Below, piece by piece: positions 32,069-40,667 of a DNA stretch of 45,768 nucleotides. How positions within the stretch are numbered: position 1 is the first letter of the stretch; each line of letters begins with the position of its first letter. This DNA comes from a virus. A program made the position numbers and the translations under genes. The stretch is taken from positions 1-45,768 of the IMG/VR virus record IMGVR_UViG_3300018426_000042; one strand, given 5' to 3'. The notes beneath the pieces are model-generated. The model worked only from the letters and a program-made list of their open reading frames with translations, had not been told where the DNA came from and ran no database searches.

Positions 32069-34570
32069 TTATACAATTGCCGTGCCGCGCTTGATTGCAG
32101 CGGTTCCTAGTGCATAGTATTCATCACCTGTGGTACCGTAAGCATCTGCTTGTCCTCGTTTACCGTTACGCCAATTCTTCATAGCACTTGCACCCAACAA
32201 GTGCGATCCTGCTAACATGCCTGCAATAACTTCGTTACTATCTCCTGTTCTTACACCACCGTTTCTTTTTAAGTAAGATAAGTTTTTATTTGTGTAAGCA
32301 ATCATACCAATTTCTTGGCAGTTATTTTTATTATTCAGCCAGTCTTCTTTGTTGTTTACTCCGTTTTTACCGGTCCATGCATTTGGATTATCAAGTGTCG
32401 AATTCCTATTACTAGATCCTAAAATAATATAACCAGCCTCTTGAAGTGCAGCAGAACCAAATTGGTATTTTCCGGAAAATCCTATAGTGTTAACAACATC
32501 ATATTTGTTGCCGCTTTCTCTTTGTCCTATAGCACTCATATAGTTTGCTGTTTCTGCTTTGGTAAATCCATCAATTGTACCTGGAACATCATTCGGTCCT
32601 AATACCGGAGCAGTAAGTTTTCCTGGTCTTTGTAAACTACTGTCTTTAGTTCTGTCCGCACTAGGTGATTTAGGATCTCTTGAAGGTTGTGTAACAAATC
32701 CTCTAGCAGACTGATTCCCTGTACTAGATATTGCAGGATTTCCGGCAGCAGGAGGATTGTTAGCATTTTTCCTAAATGTGTCAGGAGTTTGAGCAGGTTG
32801 CCCGTTAATAATCTGTCCTGGACTCTCTCTATCTAATACTTCAGTTTTAAATGATTGTGGGTTTTGGTTTTCATGATGAGGCCAAGGTTCATGTTGTGGC
32901 GCTCTTGTTAGAATAGTGTTGTATGTTCCAGGATCTGGTATTCCTGGAGTTATTTGCGGTAATGTTATTTCTGGTAAAAGAACTACAGGCACAGGAACTT
33001 CAGCAGGGTCAGCAACTGTACCTTTTGTTGCATCAGCTGTTAACCCACTATTCCAATGTATTTCTCCAGCATCGCCTGTAAGAACTCCTGCAGGTTTTAA
33101 ATTTATATTAGTTGCTGCTTGCCAATAACCACTTTGTGCGGTTGTCATATGTATTGAGCCCTCAGCATCATGATGCATACTACTTTTTGATGTTACATTC
33201 CAAGTATCGTTAGTGCCTATTTTTATTGCTGCTGATGAAAACCAGTTTGATTCTGCATCTACATCTATATGTAAATTATCGCCAACTTTTAAATGTGTAG
33301 TTGTACCCGATTCTGTCTTAATCGAATCTCCAACTAGTGTTTGTAAACTATTTCCAACAGTAATTTTTCCTTCAGCACCTACATCTAAATTAAAATTATG
33401 TTTTGCTTCAAATTGTATCCTACCTGATTCAAGCTGTCTGCCGTCTGTGTTTGAACCATTAGAATACCTTGCACTAGCTTTCATGTTTATATTTCTGCCC
33501 GCTTCAACATTAAAATCTCTAAAAGCAGTTAAGTTAATATCAACTTCTGAATTTATACTAATGCTATCGTTTGCAAAAATATCAATTTTTCCGTCACTGG
33601 TCATTTCTAACCAAGCTGTTCCTCTACTATTACCAATATAAATTAAATCTTCTGAATTGTGTAAAAGTATTTGATGACCTGTTCTTGTACGCAAACGTAT
33701 AAGTTCATTATGTGGTATAGTTTCGTCGCCGCCTGCTTCGCCTGCTTCAGCATTTGCATAAAAAGGTGGAGCTTCTTCTGCATGACCTTTCCTTAATAGT
33801 TTATCATCGCCGTCGTCGAAAACAAGACTACTTCCGCCAAGACGACTTGCATAATATCCAACATTATGTTGCTCAGTACCTTGGGTCAGTGTAGGTGCGC
33901 CAGCTCTTTTATCTAAAGGACCCGGAGTACTAATACCAAAAACTGCACTCGGAACTTCTCGTCTAGCACTTGTAGTTGTAGTACCTCTTATTTCGTCTGC
34001 AATAAGCCCTTGTACTTCTAATACTTGTGTAAAATCTTTGTTATAAGGTTTATTAAATCTAGTAGGATCTTTTCCTGCACCTTCTTCTATACGCTTGTTA
34101 TATTCTCCTACAGGTAATTTAAATCCTTGTAAGTTACTAGGAGTAGCACCTGTGGTTAAGTTTGTGCTTGCCCTTCCATCAGGAACCATAAAATTCATAT
34201 TTTCGTCTTGTATACATCCGATCCAATAACCATACCTACTATTATCTTCTGTAAATATTACTAGAACCCTTGTTCCTACATCAGGCGGAACAGCCCAAAA
34301 TCCGTAACTTTTTTGTGTATATTCATATCCGTCATTTGCTGTAGTTCCGCCGGTTGACGTTACACCGTAAAAAGGTGACAAATATTTACAAGTAACTAAT
34401 TGCCCAGTTCTTTCTGGGTTATTACCCGATGTTGCTTTTAATAGTTCTACTTCTAATGTACCCATATTGAAAGGATCAAGATGATTTACAACAATTGCTT
34501 CATAAGGACCACCGGCTTTAGGTGGTCCTGCACTTACTACTGTTCTTGATAACGTGTTAGGTCTTGCCAT
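32069..34570 (-). CDS. 5: Baseplate hub/spike protein gp5 with C-terminal muralytic domain
   Basis: Three parts are visible in 833 residues. Residues about 22-130 form the gp5 OB-fold (EAIVVNHLDPFNMGTLEVEL, YGFWAVPPDVGTRVLVIFTE, YGYWIGC). Residues about 290-500 are a beta-helix needle like gp5C (HQILLHNSEDLIYIGNSRG; SISINSEVDINLTA). After a long Pro/Asn-rich linker, residues about 665-833 form a lysozyme- or lytic-transglycosylase-like domain: AIGQRESGNKYDVVN with a candidate catalytic E685, then FSGKYQFGSAALQEAG. The protein would puncture the outer membrane and cut peptidoglycan. In T4 the lysozyme sits between OB-fold and needle, whereas here it is at the C-terminal end. No cleavage site for maturation was recognised. 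Confidence 0.88.
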   Translation of the reverse strand: MARPNTLSRTVVSAGPPKAGGPYEAIVVNHLDPFNMGTLEVELLKATSGNNPERTGQLVTCKYLSPFYGVTSTGGTTANDGYEYTQKSYGFWAVPPDVGTRVLVIFTEDNSRYGYWIGCIQDENMNFMVPDGRASTNLTTGATPSNLQGFKLPVGEYNKRIEEGAGKDPTRFNKPYNKDFTQVLEVQGLIADEIRGTTTTSARREVPSAVFGISTPGPLDKRAGAPTLTQGTEQHNVGYYASRLGGSSLVFDDGDDKLLRKGHAEEAPPFYANAEAGEAGGDETIPHNELIRLRTRTGHQILLHNSEDLIYIGNSRGTAWLEMTSDGKIDIFANDSISINSEVDINLTAFRDFNVEAGRNINMKASARYSNGSNTDGRQLESGRIQFEAKHNFNLDVGAEGKITVGNSLQTLVGDSIKTESGTTTHLKVGDNLHIDVDAESNWFSSAAIKIGTNDTWNVTSKSSMHHDAEGSIHMTTAQSGYWQAATNINLKPAGVLTGDAGEIHWNSGLTADATKGTVADPAEVPVPVVLLPEITLPQITPGIPDPGTYNTILTRAPQHEPWPHHENQNPQSFKTEVLDRESPGQIINGQPAQTPDTFRKNANNPPAAGNPAISSTGNQSARGFVTQPSRDPKSPSADRTKDSSLQRPGKLTAPVLGPNDVPGTIDGFTKAETANYMSAIGQRESGNKYDVVNTIGFSGKYQFGSAALQEAGYIILGSSNRNSTLDNPNAWTGKNGVNNKEDWLNNKNNCQEIGMIAYTNKNLSYLKRNGGVRTGDSNEVIAGMLAGSHLLGASAMKNWRNGKRGQADAYGTTGDEYYALGTAAIKRGTAIV

Positions 34571-34572
34571 TA

Positions 34573-35274
34573 TTATAATCCGCCAAATGCATCTATGCTT
34601 ATATCATATTGTGTTAAAGGCTGTCCATCGGGTTTATGTGTTAGCCTATATTTTTTATCCCACTCTACTCTTTTTTCTCTTTCCTCTGACGTTAATCCTG
34701 TCGGTCTAGGGTCAACCGGCTCGTATGTCGGAGTATTAGGAGCAGGCGGTGGAACTGGTGTGTTGCGCTGATCTCGTCCTCTTGGATCGTAAGAATCAGG
34801 ATCTGCTTGTCCTTGTGGAGTATTTACATTTGCACCGCCTGCAATTACTCCTCTCTGGGCACTTAATGCTGCTGTAGCATTTGAAAGAGTATGAACTTTT
34901 TGCCCAGTTCTAAAATCAAACCTATCATCTAAAGGATTAGTTGCTATGTACGGTCTATTAGAAACTGTTTGTGTTCCTCCGTTCTGTGCAGAAGGTTGAT
35001 TCTGACTAGGTAAGGTTGTATTACTTTCAGTAGCCGGAGAAACTGTGTTTCGTTGGCCTCTGCCCCGTGGATCTTTAGCATCAGGATCTTCATAAGATGC
35101 TAAAGATTTATATCCGCCTCCTGTTGATTGATTAAATTCTCTTAATTTTTCATCAGAAGATAAATTTGAAACTTCTTGTGATCTGCGACGTTCTTCTGCA
35201 CGTTTACCAGCTGCTGTTCTTGCACTAGTTTGAGTATATCCACCTCCTCCAATGCCAAAATCATTAATTGCCAT
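34573..35274 (-). CDS. Pro/Gly/Asn-rich protein of unknown function in the baseplate operon
   Basis: This 233-residue low-complexity protein has no recognised family. It is rich in Asn, Gly, Gln and Pro and therefore probably extended or disordered. A 15-residue motif occurs twice: DPDAKDPRGRGQRNT at 63-77 and DPDSYDPRGRDQRNT at 158-172. The N-terminus is basic and helical (RTAAGKRAEERRRSQEV), and the C-terminus ends in YDISIDAFGGL, a likely docking peptide. It lies two bases from gp5 and nine from the hub peptidase gene, so all three are probably translated together. A linker or chaperone for the hub is possible but not shown. Confidence 0.65.
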   Translation of the reverse strand: MAINDFGIGGGGYTQTSARTAAGKRAEERRRSQEVSNLSSDEKLREFNQSTGGGYKSLASYEDPDAKDPRGRGQRNTVSPATESNTTLPSQNQPSAQNGGTQTVSNRPYIATNPLDDRFDFRTGQKVHTLSNATAALSAQRGVIAGGANVNTPQGQADPDSYDPRGRDQRNTPVPPPAPNTPTYEPVDPRPTGLTSEEREKRVEWDKKYRLTHKPDGQPLTQYDISIDAFGGL

Positions 35275-35283
35275 TTAAAACCC

Positions 35284-38200
35284 CTATGTTGGTATTTCGC
35301 CTCGACGGACAGTTAAAGTACCACCTTCGTTTGCTGCTGCGGAAAAATGCATAGCATCTTTAGAGCTTGTCCAATCGCCTCCCCAGCCAAGCCCGTACTT
35401 TGCAGCAAGTGCAGTCATTGCACTACCTGTACCGTTTAAAGGCATATCAGTAACTACTGCTGCACCTCTTCTAGTGATGTAGGGATTTGGGCCAGGGTTA
35501 ATATCTATTGCTACTCCGCCAGCATGCCAGCTTAGTGTGTTTGAATTGGAAATGTACCTGTAGTTATATCCGCCCAAACTTGTGATTTCATATCCAAAAT
35601 CTTTTTCAAGTTCGTCGATTAATCCTTGAAATTTCGGTGCCAAAACCGCAGCAACTTGTGTTCTAAGTCCTCTGATACTAGTTGTAATAGTAGCTAGATT
35701 TCCGCCTCCGGCACTTGGTTTTCCTTTAGGAGCTGTTGTTGTTGTTTTTCCAGTGGAGCCAGTTCTTTCTAAGGTTCTTTGTTGTCCGCCGCCGGATGCA
35801 GGTGGTGTAGAACTTCCTTGATTATTAGGCTGTCCTGCTGTACCACCAGTACCTTGGCCGCCGTCTCTGTTGCCATTCCACTGTTGTTTTTGGCTATCTC
35901 CTTCTCCAATAACTTCAGTATCTCCTGTTTCTGTATCATTTTGGCCTCTTCTTCTAAGTAATTTTAATGAACATTTAAATTGTCCTCTAGAAAAAGTATT
36001 AGTAACTTGTGTTACTTGGAATAATCCACTAAAAGGTTTTACAATTTTCGAAAACTGCATCTGACCGCCGACAACGTAATCTATAGGAGTTCTAAAATTC
36101 ACAACAATCAATACTTCTTCGTTTTGGTAATCTACTGTTCCGTCAGCATTTGTATTACGTTTGGCGCCGCTAGGAGGAGCATTATAGTTGCCCATGCCGC
36201 TAGTAGGTATCCAATAAGGGTCTCCCCAAATTTCCATCTCTGCTTGAACCATATCAGTATCACCATTAATAAGTGTATTATGAAATGCTTCAGCTATTGC
36301 ACGTTTTGTACCTAATGACGCTGATACACCCAAACCGTTTGGCACTACTGATTTTTGATATCCGTCTCTTGTAGGAGCCTTTACTTCTGACAGTTCACCA
36401 TTACTTGTTCCTCCAACGCCAGGTGCTGATACTTCTGTTCCTGGAGGTGTAGGAGATGCTGTTGTTTCTCCAGAAACACCTGTTCTGCGTGACGAGTTTC
36501 CTTGCATAAGATCTGCATACAAGTTCTGGTAAAATGCGCCTTTAAATTCGATCTGGAAATCAAGTACATCTTCATTTTTACCAGTATAAAAATAGTTGTA
36601 CTCTTTTACTGCTTGTGCTTTTAATTGTTCAGTATTTGCTGGCACACGACCCGGACCTAAAAACTTAGCTTCATCTGCCCAAAAAGGCACAACACTGTAA
36701 ACATAGATTTTTGGCTTTTTACCTGTTTTAAGTTCTGTGCCCGTGTCACTGTTTACAAAAACTTGTGTTTCAACTTTAAACCATTTTTTAAGACCGTTTT
36801 CTGCAGGTCTTTCTGCTAAAGCTCTACCGTAATCGCTATTGAGTATAACATCTTCAATAATACCTACAACGTTTGTTCCTTGTGTGTACTGTCCTATACG
36901 TTCCAAATCCTTTGTATCAACTTTATTTCTTTGTACAAATCTTATAGGTCCGTCTTGATATACTGCTTTATCTGCTTCACCCATAACTCTGGTGCCGCCG
37001 TCATTACTATTTTCAGTTAAAACTGCTCGGCCAATTTCGTTTACATTTGTTTCTGCGTATGCTTTAAGTAAATCATAAACAGTATTTGAAGGCGCTTTTG
37101 TTGAACCGTTTGGAGTGCCGTCTGCTGCACCTGGTAGATTAGATCTCTGTAAAGTTCTTGTAACTTCAAAAGGATTTGACGTAGCAGAGTTGTTGTTTAC
37201 CCTTGCTCCTTCAACTACTTTTGTAGCACCTTGTTTGTCAATAGGAAACATAATAATATATCTGTCTTCGCTAGGTGCAACATTTTTATCTTCTCTTGTT
37301 TCTTTCCTTTTGTTTAAAACATTTGTTAAACTACGTGTTCCTTTTTGTAGATATTCATCTACTTTGTTTCCGGCAATAGAAACGTCAACAGGAACTTTTG
37401 CAACTTCATCTGCTAGTGCTTGTTCATTGTAAGGAATAGCTTCTACAGAATACCTGCTACCTTGTCCATCTACTTGGAATTCGATATTTGTTAATTTTAT
37501 AGGAATATATTTTGGAGTAATAGATTGAGCACTATTTAAAGGTAAGAATTTAGAGTCTTCGTCAAACCCTAAAAATTCAATTTTAAGAACATAAGGTGCT
37601 TCAATATAGTTTGTGTATGTTGCTTGTAATGCAGCGATTTGTAAAGATTCTAAAAGCTGCCCCATGCTATAAGGTTCGATAATTGTAAAGGCTAATTTTG
37701 TACCTGTTGCTGTACCTGTTTTACTGTTAGGCGCTATCAGAGCTTCTAACTCTAAATCTTCTAGATAGTATTCGCCAGTTAACCCGTAATTTTTTTCAGC
37801 AAAGGTTGTTACTCTATTTTGTAAGTTGCCGCCGCCTGTGGTACATATAACATTAGTTAAACCGCTTGATCTAAAACTACTTTCTGGAGATGCAAGTTCT
37901 GCATCACTTACACACCCTAAGGTAATTTTATAGTTATATGTTGCATAGTGTCTCAACGGATTTAAAAGTCTACCGTTAGCATCTACAGATATGCTACTGT
38001 ATCGTCTGTCAGCTCTGCCTCCAGCACCACCAAAATTTAAACTTAATGCTTCATCTATGCCTGAAAAGAAACTATCAGCTTTAGAAATAGCACTTTGAAA
38101 CTTTCCTATTTCTCCAGTAACTGCATTTAATGACTGAGGAAGAACTTTAATAGGAGATGCTGCGCCTTCAAAGTCTTTAATTAGTGGTAACTTTCCGATT

Positions 38201-38487
38201 AAATTTTGTTCAAAATCTAATTTGCCAGCTGTACTTAATTGTTCTAGTTTTCTTGTAAACGTAGAAGTAACATTACTAGCATTTGCACTAACACCCGAAA
38301 TGCCTTTAACAGCACTTTGTAAGTTTTGGTTAAATTCTCCAAAATTAAGATTTGTAAGCTGCCTGACTCCTCCAGATAATTTAGTGTTTAGCTGATTAAG
38401 TTTTTGTCCACTCAAAGCATTATTAAGAGAACTAGTTGCAGTGCTAACATTATTTGAAAAAGTAGTTAAAAAACTTCCGAAAGCCAT
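35284..38487 (-). CDS. Baseplate hub protein with C-terminal M15-type peptidase domain
   Basis: This 1067-residue protein begins with coiled, Ala/Asn/Ser-rich helices, then a body shared with marine T4-like hub proteins (LRHYATYNYKITLGCVSDAE; FTIIEPYSMGQLLESLQIAA). From about residue 960 it carries a D-Ala-D-Ala carboxypeptidase / L-Ala-D-Glu peptidase (M15) fold: S-W-H-A-G-G-V-A-I-D with H988 and D995, then G-W-G-G-D-W with D1038, then A-M-H-F with H1047. These match the zinc ligands and catalytic acid of the family. Its place between gp53 and gp5 suggests the gp27-like hub position. It would cut peptide cross-links while gp5 cuts glycan. A Gly/Ser/Thr-rich linker separates body and enzyme. 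Confidence 0.8.
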   Translation of the reverse strand: MAFGSFLTTFSNNVSTATSSLNNALSGQKLNQLNTKLSGGVRQLTNLNFGEFNQNLQSAVKGISGVSANASNVTSTFTRKLEQLSTAGKLDFEQNLIGKLPLIKDFEGAASPIKVLPQSLNAVTGEIGKFQSAISKADSFFSGIDEALSLNFGGAGGRADRRYSSISVDANGRLLNPLRHYATYNYKITLGCVSDAELASPESSFRSSGLTNVICTTGGGNLQNRVTTFAEKNYGLTGEYYLEDLELEALIAPNSKTGTATGTKLAFTIIEPYSMGQLLESLQIAALQATYTNYIEAPYVLKIEFLGFDEDSKFLPLNSAQSITPKYIPIKLTNIEFQVDGQGSRYSVEAIPYNEQALADEVAKVPVDVSIAGNKVDEYLQKGTRSLTNVLNKRKETREDKNVAPSEDRYIIMFPIDKQGATKVVEGARVNNNSATSNPFEVTRTLQRSNLPGAADGTPNGSTKAPSNTVYDLLKAYAETNVNEIGRAVLTENSNDGGTRVMGEADKAVYQDGPIRFVQRNKVDTKDLERIGQYTQGTNVVGIIEDVILNSDYGRALAERPAENGLKKWFKVETQVFVNSDTGTELKTGKKPKIYVYSVVPFWADEAKFLGPGRVPANTEQLKAQAVKEYNYFYTGKNEDVLDFQIEFKGAFYQNLYADLMQGNSSRRTGVSGETTASPTPPGTEVSAPGVGGTSNGELSEVKAPTRDGYQKSVVPNGLGVSASLGTKRAIAEAFHNTLINGDTDMVQAEMEIWGDPYWIPTSGMGNYNAPPSGAKRNTNADGTVDYQNEEVLIVVNFRTPIDYVVGGQMQFSKIVKPFSGLFQVTQVTNTFSRGQFKCSLKLLRRRGQNDTETGDTEVIGEGDSQKQQWNGNRDGGQGTGGTAGQPNNQGSSTPPASGGGQQRTLERTGSTGKTTTTAPKGKPSAGGGNLATITTSIRGLRTQVAAVLAPKFQGLIDELEKDFGYEITSLGGYNYRYISNSNTLSWHAGGVAIDINPGPNPYITRRGAAVVTDMPLNGTGSAMTALAAKYGLGWGGDWTSSKDAMHFSAAANEGGTLTVRRGEIPT

Positions 38488-38778
38488 TTATGCTCCTAAT
38501 AACGGTACAAGATTACTTTTCTTTGGTAGGTATATTTTTGTACCTGCAGAAAAATCGTAAACAGGATCTCTAATAATATCCATATTTCTTTGTGCAAAAA
38601 TCCACCACAAGTCTTTTGTGCCGTATAGGTCATAACTTAACAAGTCCGGCCTGTGATGATAGTTCGGTGTAATCTCAAAAACAACATCATTATCTTCCGC
38701 AGGAATTGGGCGAATATTCAAGATATCTAAATATCCCGAAGTTGTGACATTTGTTTTACCATAAGGGCTCATACTCAT
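38488..38778 (-). CDS. 53: Baseplate wedge subunit gp53
   Basis: This 96-residue protein has the gp53 pattern of T4-like phages: ITPNYHHRPDLLSYDLYGTK, then DLWWIFAQRN, then DPVYDFSAGTKIYLPKKS. The C-terminal half resembles a LysM-like fold. T4 gp53 is about 196 residues, and the short form is usual in marine relatives. It completes the wedge by joining neighbouring wedges around the hub. The ATG (38778-38776) overlaps the stop of the gp48-like gene by one base. A second in-frame ATG lies two codons later (38772) and could also be used. Confidence 0.9.
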   Translation of the reverse strand: MSMSPYGKTNVTTSGYLDILNIRPIPAEDNDVVFEITPNYHHRPDLLSYDLYGTKDLWWIFAQRNMDIIRDPVYDFSAGTKIYLPKKSNLVPLLGA

Positions 38779-39758
38779 TAGATAAATCCTTCTGTTCCGC
38801 TAGAGGTGTATTCGCCGTTAGCAAATTTCCTTAGATTAAACTGAGCTTGTGTTGATCTGCTGTACTGCGGTAACAATGTAACAGTAATTGTACTTTGTAC
38901 AGGTACATAGTTCACTTGTTCTTGAACTTTTACTTGTATATAATCAACTTCTGCAGGTAAGTCTGTAGTAAAGTTTCCTACTAGTACAGGAACATTGTTT
39001 AATACATGTCTACCGTAGCCGTTTAATCTTGCAACAAGAGGTGGATTGCCTGCACTTAGGCCGTCACCGTAAAACATTTTTGTCATTGTTCTTAAATAGT
39101 GTAATACTGCAATCCAGTAAAACGCATCTTCTTCAGACTCTGCAAAAAATTCTCCAGTAACTGTAATACTATCAACTTGGCTATTTTCATAAGCATTATA
39201 AGGATAGTTTACGTGTGTAGGATGAATTTGTGAATAGTTAGCAGAGTTACCAAAAAGTATTGTAGGAGTAAAAGGAAACACTAGTTTTTTACTTGTAGCA
39301 TTAAATGCTTGAAATAAAGGACTACCTGAAATTGCATAAGGGACTGATAAACTAACACGCCAGTCGTTTGTTGCTTCATCTATACCTCCAGACGAAACAT
39401 TTTGCGATATAATACTTGCCATTGCTGCATTTGGTGCAAAAGGTTCTGCACCTGGTGTAACACCTTGTCTATATACACTACCCAACCTTGTTCTACTTCC
39501 AAATCCAGAAGAGAATGTAGCACCTAAAGCACTAAAATCTTGTGCAACACTGCCTGCTTGGTTAAGTACTGCTAGTCCACTAGATAGACTAGGATTTGAA
39601 CCAAAATTCTTTGCAGCAGAACCAAGTGAATTTAGTCCTCCTAATGCACTATTAGCACGAGTCTGTAACGAACTAAAGGTGTTTTGGAATTGGTTTACTT
39701 TACTAGACACACTGCTTATTGCACTTGTTAGTTGGTTAAAGCCGCTGAATAATCCCAT
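38778..39758 (-). CDS. 48: Baseplate tail-tube cap protein gp48-like
   Basis: This 326-residue protein starts at the ATG at 39758 (MGLFSGFNQLTSAI), which has AGGAG ten bases upstream. An earlier in-frame ATG (39779) lacks a good site and would add seven residues. The N-terminal third is an Ala/Ser/Asn-rich helical region. The C-terminal part has tail-tube-like beta segments: DSITVTGEFFAESEEDAFYW, then GNFTTDLPAEVDYI and STITVTLLPQYSRS. This pattern fits the gp48/gp54 family that caps the hub and starts tube polymerisation. Only one such gene is present here and it could correspond to gp54 instead. I prefer gp48 because of its position beside gp53. Confidence 0.75.
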   Translation of the reverse strand: MGLFSGFNQLTSAISSVSSKVNQFQNTFSSLQTRANSALGGLNSLGSAAKNFGSNPSLSSGLAVLNQAGSVAQDFSALGATFSSGFGSRTRLGSVYRQGVTPGAEPFAPNAAMASIISQNVSSGGIDEATNDWRVSLSVPYAISGSPLFQAFNATSKKLVFPFTPTILFGNSANYSQIHPTHVNYPYNAYENSQVDSITVTGEFFAESEEDAFYWIAVLHYLRTMTKMFYGDGLSAGNPPLVARLNGYGRHVLNNVPVLVGNFTTDLPAEVDYIQVKVQEQVNYVPVQSTITVTLLPQYSRSTQAQFNLRKFANGEYTSSGTEGFI

Positions 39759-39778
39759 TTTTATTATTCTCCTATACA

Positions 39779-39786
39779 TTATTTAG
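39779..39786 (-). promoter_or_regulatory. Candidate late promoter box of the gp48-gp53-hub operon
   Basis: The minus strand reads CTAAATAATG, with CTAAATAA at 39786-39779, 21 bases upstream of the gp48 ATG. It directly abuts the -35 hexamer of the divergent gp55 promoter (39787), so the two elements occupy adjacent bases. It differs from TATAAATA at its first bases, which makes it a weaker match. Confidence 0.4.
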
Positions 39787-39815
39787 TTGACAAAATTATC
39801 TACGTATATTATAAT
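39787..39815 (+). promoter_or_regulatory. Perfect-consensus sigma70 promoter for the late sigma gene gp55
   Basis: TTGACA at 39787-39792 and TATAAT at 39810-39815 match the bacterial sigma70 consensus in all twelve bases with a 17-base spacer. The -10 box ends 24 bases before the TTG start of gp55. This is the strongest promoter signal in the window and means that the host polymerase can make gp55 without any phage factor. Confidence 0.9.
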
Positions 39816-39839
39816 AAATATATTATTAGGAGAACACTT

Positions 39840-40667
39840 TTGCGAAAGAAGAATTATTTAAACAACAAAGACATTTTAAAAGAGATACACAGATCAAAAA
39901 ATACATACAATAGCTATGTAGAAAAAGATTATGCACTGTATGATATAATTTTACCAAGTATAGATAAGATCAATATTAGAACTATTGCCGAAGCAAAACG
40001 TAACAAGGCAAAACGCCTATCTACAGAAGATTACGAAACCCGTAAGGAAGCAGGACAAAAAATTAAACAAGCAGATTGTGAAGTAGATTACAAAAAAATT
40101 ACCAAAGAAGAACTAATCTTTCGTATTATGACTTTCGATCATATTCCAGACGAGCCGGGACGTAAAAAGAATCCAAAGACAGTAGCAGACACTAAAACTA
40201 AGCTAAACTTTCCACCTTTCCAACACTATAAATTTAACGAAAATGACGAATTAGTGTGTGTAGGTAAAAGTCACTGGATAGGCGGCATGGAAAACGGGTA
40301 TTTTTCTAAAAATCACGGAAAAGCTACAGATAAACTTGCACTTATGTGGATGAAACTGTGTGATAGATATGCTACACGTGGCAACGTTCGCGGTTATACC
40401 TATAACGACGAAATGCGGGGACAAGCAATTCTTCAACTTGCACAGATTGGATTGCAATTTGATGAATCAAAATCTCAAAATCCTTTTGCTTATTACACTG
40501 CTGCTGTTACTAACAGTTTTGTCCGTGTTATCAACATTGAAAAACGCAATCAAAACATTCGAGACGATATTTTAGAAATGAATGATTTAAATCCTAGTTA
40601 CACACGTCAACACGCAGGCGAATGGGAAGCGGCTGTAAAAAGAGAAAGAGAATTGTCAAAAAAATAG
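39840..40667 (+). CDS. 55: Late transcription sigma factor gp55, enlarged
   Basis: This 275-residue protein keeps both ends of the T4 gp55 design. The N-terminal YLNNKDILKEIHRSK matches T4 YVNNKELLQAI. The sigma region-2-like part is at about residues 170-245: Y-T-Y-N-D-E-M-R-G-Q-A-I-L, then FDESKSQNPFAYYTAAVTNSF and IEKRNQ. Between them lies an insert of about 130 residues of unknown role (KKITKEELIFRIMTFDHIPD; GKSHWIGGMENGYFSKNHG). T4 gp55 has 185 residues and ends in a sliding-clamp-binding SLDFLYE peptide. This protein ends in AAVKRERELSKK and lacks it. The start is TTG, with AGGAG seven bases before. It would direct RNA polymerase to the ATAAATA boxes of the structural operons. Confidence 0.85.
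   Translation: MRKKNYLNNKDILKEIHRSKNTYNSYVEKDYALYDIILPSIDKINIRTIAEAKRNKAKRLSTEDYETRKEAGQKIKQADCEVDYKKITKEELIFRIMTFDHIPDEPGRKKNPKTVADTKTKLNFPPFQHYKFNENDELVCVGKSHWIGGMENGYFSKNHGKATDKLALMWMKLCDRYATRGNVRGYTYNDEMRGQAILQLAQIGLQFDESKSQNPFAYYTAAVTNSFVRVINIEKRNQNIRDDILEMNDLNPSYTRQHAGEWEAAVKRERELSKK

Noticed and set aside
33213-33641. Open frame of 142 residues on the plus strand inside gp5
   Set aside because: It lies opposite the gp5 beta-helix region and has a repetitive Phe/Ser/Pro composition without a start context.
39759-39779. Upstream ATG (39779) as the gp48-like start
   Set aside because: The downstream ATG at 39758 has AGGAG at proper spacing, and the MGLFSGFN start is the more typical. 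The longer form would also place the late box at its own start codon.
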